Below are positions 60,325-64,000 of a DNA stretch of 64,000 bases, piece by piece. Origin of the DNA: Paraburkholderia sp. BCC1884 (lineage in GTDB: Bacteria; Pseudomonadota; Gammaproteobacteria; Burkholderiales; Burkholderiaceae); assembly GCF_900996225.1 (NCBI RefSeq), contig NZ_CAAJGL010000156.1, forward strand, positions 228,424 through 292,423, written 5' to 3'. Under the pieces are notes generated by a model, which did no database searches, was not told the DNA's origin, and saw only the letters and a list, made by a program, of their open reading frames with translations. Both the position numbers and the translations under genes were made by a program. Position 1 is the stretch's first letter. Each line of letters begins with the position of its first letter.

Positions 60325-61380
60325 ATGCAATCAACCCTTCGTCAGCCCCGCGTCGCAGCCGGCTGGATCGTGTTTCTGCTGATCGCGGTCGTCGGCCTCT
60401 TCTACGTGAAGTGGTTTCCGTACTACAACCGCGCGTTCGTCGCGGCGAGCCAGCATTCCATCGGCAAGTCGATTCTGATGGGGACCTCGGCAAGCGCGCC
60501 GGCGGCATCGTGGCAAGCGGCGATCGACTACGCGCTTGCCTACGGCAAGGCCATCTGGCAAGCGATGGTGCTCGGTCTGCTGCTGGGCTCGGCGGTGCAG
60601 GCGCTGATTCCGCCGCAATGGGTCGCGCGCGCGCTCGGCCGGAGCGATTTCAGCAGCGTGGTGAAGGCCGGCCTGATGTCCTTGCCGGGCATGATGTGCA
60701 CGTGCTGCGCGGCGCCACTGGTGGCCGGCCTGCGCGCCCGTCAGGCGGCGCCGGGCGCGGCGATCGCGTTCTGGCTGGGCAACACCGCGCTCAATCCGGC
60801 CACGCTGATTTTCATGGGTTTCGTGCTCGGCTGGCAGTGGATGGGCCTGCGACTCGTGCTCGGTATCGTGATGGTGTTCGGCCTGGGCTATCTGGTGAAT
60901 CGCATGGTGACGCCGCAGGAAGCCGAGGCGTCGCGTGGCGCCATGGCGCAACTGGTTGTCGACGACGTGCCCGGCACCGCGTTCACGCGCTGGCTGAAAA
61001 TCCTCGCCTCGATGACGCTGCGTCTGGTGCCCGAATACATCGTCCTGGTGCTCATTCTCGGCGCGGCACGCACCTGGCTGTTCCCGCACATCGGTCCGAA
61101 TATCGACAACAGCCTGCTGTGGATCATCGCGCTGTCGATTGCCGGCACGTTGTTCGTGATCCCGACCGCGGGCGAAGTGCCGATCATTCAGGCGATGCTG
61201 GCCTTCGGCATGGCAGCCGGTCCGGCCGGCGCGCTGCTGATGACGCTGCCGCTCATCAGCGTACCGTCGATGGCGATGCTCGGCCGCTCGTTCCCGAAGC
61301 GCGTGCTCACGGTGGTGGCGCTCGCGGTGGTCGTATGCGGCGTGGTGAGCGGGCTGCTGGCCATTGCTTTAGGACTGTGA
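60325..61380 (+). CDS. YraQ/ArsP-type permease (351 aa)
   Basis: Membrane protein of the DUF318/ArsP family, with 8-10 helices and the family Cys motif MMCTCCAAPLV (about residues 130-140) in helix 4 region. ArsP relatives export organoarsenicals; others are of unknown substrate. It lies 25 bp after mnmH in what looks like a selD-mnmH-permease operon, hinting at a selenium-linked substrate (inference). Confidence 0.8.
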   Translation: MQSTLRQPRVAAGWIVFLLIAVVGLFYVKWFPYYNRAFVAASQHSIGKSILMGTSASAPAASWQAAIDYALAYGKAIWQAMVLGLLLGSAVQALIPPQWVARALGRSDFSSVVKAGLMSLPGMMCTCCAAPLVAGLRARQAAPGAAIAFWLGNTALNPATLIFMGFVLGWQWMGLRLVLGIVMVFGLGYLVNRMVTPQEAEASRGAMAQLVVDDVPGTAFTRWLKILASMTLRLVPEYIVLVLILGAARTWLFPHIGPNIDNSLLWIIALSIAGTLFVIPTAGEVPIIQAMLAFGMAAGPAGALLMTLPLISVPSMAMLGRSFPKRVLTVVALAVVVCGVVSGLLAIALGL

Positions 61381-61383
61381 ATC

Positions 61384-61518
61384 ATGAAACGTATCGCGGC
61401 TTTTTCCCTCTCCACCTGGTCGGCGGCCGGTCTGCTTTACTTCGGCCAGCATTCCGTCGCGTTGATCATGGTCAGCGGCGTCGTCGTACTGGCCGGTTTC
61501 GATTTGCTGCGGCCTTGA
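61384..61518 (+). CDS. Tiny membrane protein (44 aa) after permease
   Basis: MKRIAAFSLSTWSAAGLLYFGQHSVALIMVSG: one or two short hydrophobic segments. It begins 3 bp after the permease stop, so is probably co-expressed. No function known. Confidence 0.55.
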   Translation: MKRIAAFSLSTWSAAGLLYFGQHSVALIMVSGVVVLAGFDLLRP

Positions 61519-61561
61519 GATCGTCTTAAGCAGACAGCGCGTCGCGAATCGCGGTGAGCCA

Positions 61562-62603
61562 TCAAGCCACGGCATGCGCGCTTGGGTCCACGTGACCGAG
61601 TGTGCGATCGCCAACGTAGCTCGAACGGCCATGGCGCGGATGCATCGACGCGGTCTGCGATGCGCCTTCGGTTGCTGCGCCGACGGCCGCTTTCAATGCG
61701 GCTTCGATGTCGTCTGGCTTGGCGAGCGCGGACTGTAGCGCGTCGGCAGCGGGTTTCAGTGCATCGACCATGATGCGCGCGCCACGATGCTCAATTCGCT
61801 CGACGGCGTGCCACCAAGGTGGTCCACCAGCAAAGCCACTCGCTCACCCGATTGCAGTGACAGGTCGTTGATGATCTTCGCCAGCAGTTTGCCGACGATG
61901 ACGTCGGCTGACTCCAACGCCCGCGCGCAACGCCGGGTTCGCCGTGAATGCCCAAACCCCATTCGATTTCACCGTCCGCCAACTCAAAGCCGGGGTTCCC
62001 GGCCGCCGGGACGGTGCAAGGTGTGAGCGCGACCCCCATCGTGCCGAGCGACGCGGCCAACTCACGCGCGATCTGCGCGACGTCGGGCAACCGACGCCCA
62101 GCCGCGGCAGCGGTTTTGTGGACCAGCACCGTCCCCGCGAGGCCGCGTCGGCCCGCATGGTCGCCACTCGCCACTCGCCGCGAGCGCGATGTCGTCGGCG
62201 ACGGTCACCATCTCGATGGAGACGCCCTCGGCGCGCGCGATCGCTGCCGCGAGGCCGAAGTTGAAGCGATCGCCCGAGTAGTTCTTCACGATCAGCAAGG
62301 CACCTGCCGGGCCGGCCACCGCGCGGATGGCGTCGAGCACGGCGTCTGTCGATGGCGACGTGAAGACCTCGCCCGCCACCGCTGCGCTCAGCATACCGGC
62401 GCCCACATAGCCGCCGTGTGCGGGTTCGTGGCCCGAGCCGCCGCCCGAAATGAGCGCGACTTCACTGCGAGCAGCGATGGCCTCGGCGTCCGCACGCACG
62501 ACGATCATGCCGCCCGCAATAGCGAGAGCGCGGGATTGAGCGCGACGAGGCCATCGAGCATGTCGGGGACGATCGTGGAGAGGTCGTTGATGAGCCTCCT
62601 CAT
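61562..62603 (-). pseudogene. Decayed dhaK-dhaL (dihydroxyacetone kinase) remnant
   Basis: The minus strand from ATG 62603 encodes DhaK: MRRLINDLSTIVPDMLDGL, then SGGGSGHEPAHGGYVGAGM, VKNYSGDRFNFG and VLVHKTAAAAGR, but in at least three different frames. Near 61772 the DhaK sequence (HLGGTPSSELSIVAR) stops about 60 residues early and joins the last third of DhaL (ALKPAADALQ ... GRSSYVGDRTLGHVDPSA). This fits an internal deletion plus several frameshifts. No product is expected. Confidence 0.85.
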
Positions 62604-62837
62604 TGCGTCGGCGTCCCTGGAGTCTGCCCGCGTTCTGATTGCCTGTGGTCGTACTTGCGGTTGCGTTGAGCGCGCGGGACGGTTTATTCGGATGCGAAAG
62701 CGGAAGGCTCAACTTTACAGCGCATTGGCGAATGCGTTAGCGCAGTACGACAAGCTGAAATAGGAGACGAAGCCGAGGGGAAACTGCTGGCTAGCACACG
62801 CGAAAAACCGTGCGCTAAGTGATACGTAGACAGGATC

Positions 62838-62866
62838 GTGGACGAAAGCATAATGCTTTCGTCCAC
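62838..62866. terminator. Perfect palindrome downstream of tRNA-Val
   Basis: GTGGACGAAAGCA (62838-62850) and TGCTTTCGTCCAC (62854-62866) pair without mismatch around TAA; further pairing (C-G, T-A) extends it to 15 pairs. It lies 14 bp after the tRNA CCA end and may form the 3' end of the pre-tRNA. Confidence 0.55.
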
Positions 62867-62879
62867 GTCACTGATGCGT

Positions 62880-62955
62880 TGGTAGGCTCGATTGGATTCG
62901 AACCAACGACCCCCACCATGTCAAGGTGGTGCTCTAACCAACTGAGCTACGAGCC
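62880..62955 (-). tRNA. tRNA-Val (anticodon GAC)
   Basis: A 76-nt gene with encoded CCA. Acceptor GGCTCGT/ATCGAGCC region, anticodon stem CCACC/GGTGG with loop TTGACAT (GAC), and T-loop GGTTCGAATCC. Confidence 0.96.
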
Positions 62956-63278
62956 TTTAGAGGCGCGAATTATAGAGACTCCGCGAGCACAGCACAAGCT
63001 TAAATCGCTACTTACGTAAATGATCGTGACTTGCCTGGTCGCATAGCATTTCGACGAGGTTTAAACGTTGCGCAATCTTCCTGATCGCGGCAGCTTGGGT
63101 TCCCGCTTTATGCGTTTTGAAGGTGTCAGCGACGCGCTGGCAGACCTGTATCGATCGGACTCGAGACTGGGCCGCGTGGGGTTTCAACTTGATCGTGTCG
63201 CGGCGTGGTGTTGCGGGGCTCAACCTTTTAGCGTCCGCGCCGTTATTGCATCTGCACAGGTACTAACATTGGATCTTC
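62956..63278. other. Intergenic region, no convincing gene
   Basis: About 320 bp between the tRNA and the 154-aa gene. A 71-codon leftward frame (63008-63223) has no family and no clear ribosome site. It probably holds the tRNA-Val promoter. Confidence 0.5.
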
Positions 63279-63743
63279 ATGCCCCAACCTATTCCCTTAT
63301 CACGCAACACTGGCGCTGCGCGCGCGCGACATGCCAAGGCGATGCTGTTGCCGATCGCCCGGCAGACCGCCGACGACCTCGCGTTGCGGGTACATCTGGC
63401 GCTCGACGCGCTGCGCCGCGGCGCCGGCAGCATGACTGACGCGCAAACGTTGACGCAGACCATGCTGCTGACCGGTTTTCTCGCGGAGTCGGGCTTTGGC
63501 TCGGCCACCGGCGAACAACTCGGAGCCGCAGAGCGCGCTATTTCGACGGTATTCGATACGGGTCGGGAGACCGGCGAGTGGAGACTCGACGATGATGGGT
63601 TCACGCTCTTTGCAGCGGTCGCTGGCAATTATGACGAACAACTGCATCACTCCCCGCTTTGGGCCATTACCGACGCCAGCGAAAGACTCGACCGCTTTAC
63701 CGCGGGCCTGTCTTATCAGATGCCGGTGAAAAAACGGGCTTAA
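63279..63743 (+). CDS. Hypothetical protein (154 aa) beside rrn operon
   Basis: Soluble helical protein with basic N-terminus (MPQPIPLSRNTGAARARHAKAMLLPIARQ). Burkholderia genomes carry this protein near rRNA operons, sometimes annotated as a regulator, but no DNA-binding motif is visible. It converges on the 5S gene. Confidence 0.7.
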   Translation: MPQPIPLSRNTGAARARHAKAMLLPIARQTADDLALRVHLALDALRRGAGSMTDAQTLTQTMLLTGFLAESGFGSATGEQLGAAERAISTVFDTGRETGEWRLDDDGFTLFAAVAGNYDEQLHHSPLWAITDASERLDRFTAGLSYQMPVKKRA

Positions 63744-63842
63744 GCAAATGTATCGAACCGACGGGGAATGCTTCGTCGGTGAAATAGCGGCAAGTGAAAG
63801 GCGTTTTGCGCCGGCTGGGATGTAGTGTGGGCTGTTAAACGC

Positions 63843-63871
63843 AAAAACCCCACCTTGAAGGGGTGGGGTTT
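63843..63871 (-). terminator. rrn operon terminator
   Basis: Minus-strand hairpin AACCCCACC / GGTGGGGTT with a seven-base loop, followed by a run of five T, starting 18 bp after the 5S gene. Confidence 0.85.
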
Positions 63872-63887
63872 CTGTTTGCTGCTTGGG

Positions 63888-64000
63888 AGCCTGACGATTA
63901 CCTACTTTCACACGGGAATCCGCACTATCATCGGCGTGGAGTCGTTTCACGGTCCTGTTCGGGATGGGAAGGGGTGGTACCGACTCGCTATGGTCATCAG
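63888..64000 (-). rRNA. rrf: 5S rRNA, 3' part (truncated at window end)
   Basis: Minus strand contains the 5S core CCCATCCCGAACAGGACCG, GTGAAACGACTCC and the 3' end GTAGGTAATCGTCAGGC. The first few bases lie beyond the window edge. It marks the end of an rrn operon read leftward. Confidence 0.95.

Noticed and set aside
63008..63223. 71-codon leftward ORF near tRNA-Val
   Set aside because: No family, no clear ribosome site, and it overlaps the tRNA promoter region.

Overview
The window is high-GC beta-proteobacterial DNA, most likely Burkholderiaceae and probably Paraburkholderia. This rests on codon use, the Burkholderia-type phage proteins and the selenium/formate dehydrogenase locus; the genus is an inference. 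It has three parts.

Part 1, 1-3045, is ordinary chromosome: an APC-family amino acid permease, two small unknown genes, and a GNAT acetyltransferase gene interrupted by an in-frame TAG.

Part 2, 3046-48179, is a complete temperate siphophage integrated in selC, the tRNA-Sec gene. A perfect 71-bp direct repeat (3046-3116 and 48109-48179) is the 3' half of tRNA-Sec. The right copy completes an intact selC. The leftward late genes are terminase, HK97-type portal, protease and capsid, connectors, a lambda-type tail with a G/GT -1 frameshift, then holin, lysozyme, Rz and Rz1. Leftward early genes (33-37.7 kb) include a replication initiator with seven 17-bp iterons inside it. A leftward cro and a rightward LexA-like repressor with two HTH domains form the switch. 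To its right lie accessory genes (zinc-ribbon membrane protein, HipA-like kinase plus DUF3037), a second promoter carrying the same operator, tiny membrane proteins, a C5 DNA methyltransferase with another recognisable gene nested in a different frame, then xis and int. The left end holds a stand-alone PD-(D/E)XK nuclease-like protein and an SOS-box-controlled SRAP operon.

Part 3, 48113-64000, is a selenium/formate region. One leftward run fdoG(UGA=Sec)-fdoH-fdoI-fdhE-selA-selB-selC carries a formate dehydrogenase, its maturation factor and the machinery to decode its selenocysteine. A rightward run follows: selD, mnmH/selU, a YraQ/ArsP-type permease and a 44-aa membrane protein. Together these supply selenophosphate (SelD), charge tRNA-Sec (SelA, SelC), deliver it at the fdoG SECIS (SelB) and modify tRNA (MnmH). 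A decayed dhaK-dhaL remnant, tRNA-Val(GAC), a small unknown gene and the 3' part of a 5S rRNA gene (start of an rrn operon read leftward) close the window.

Functions are assigned by recognising motifs and families by eye; no database search was run.
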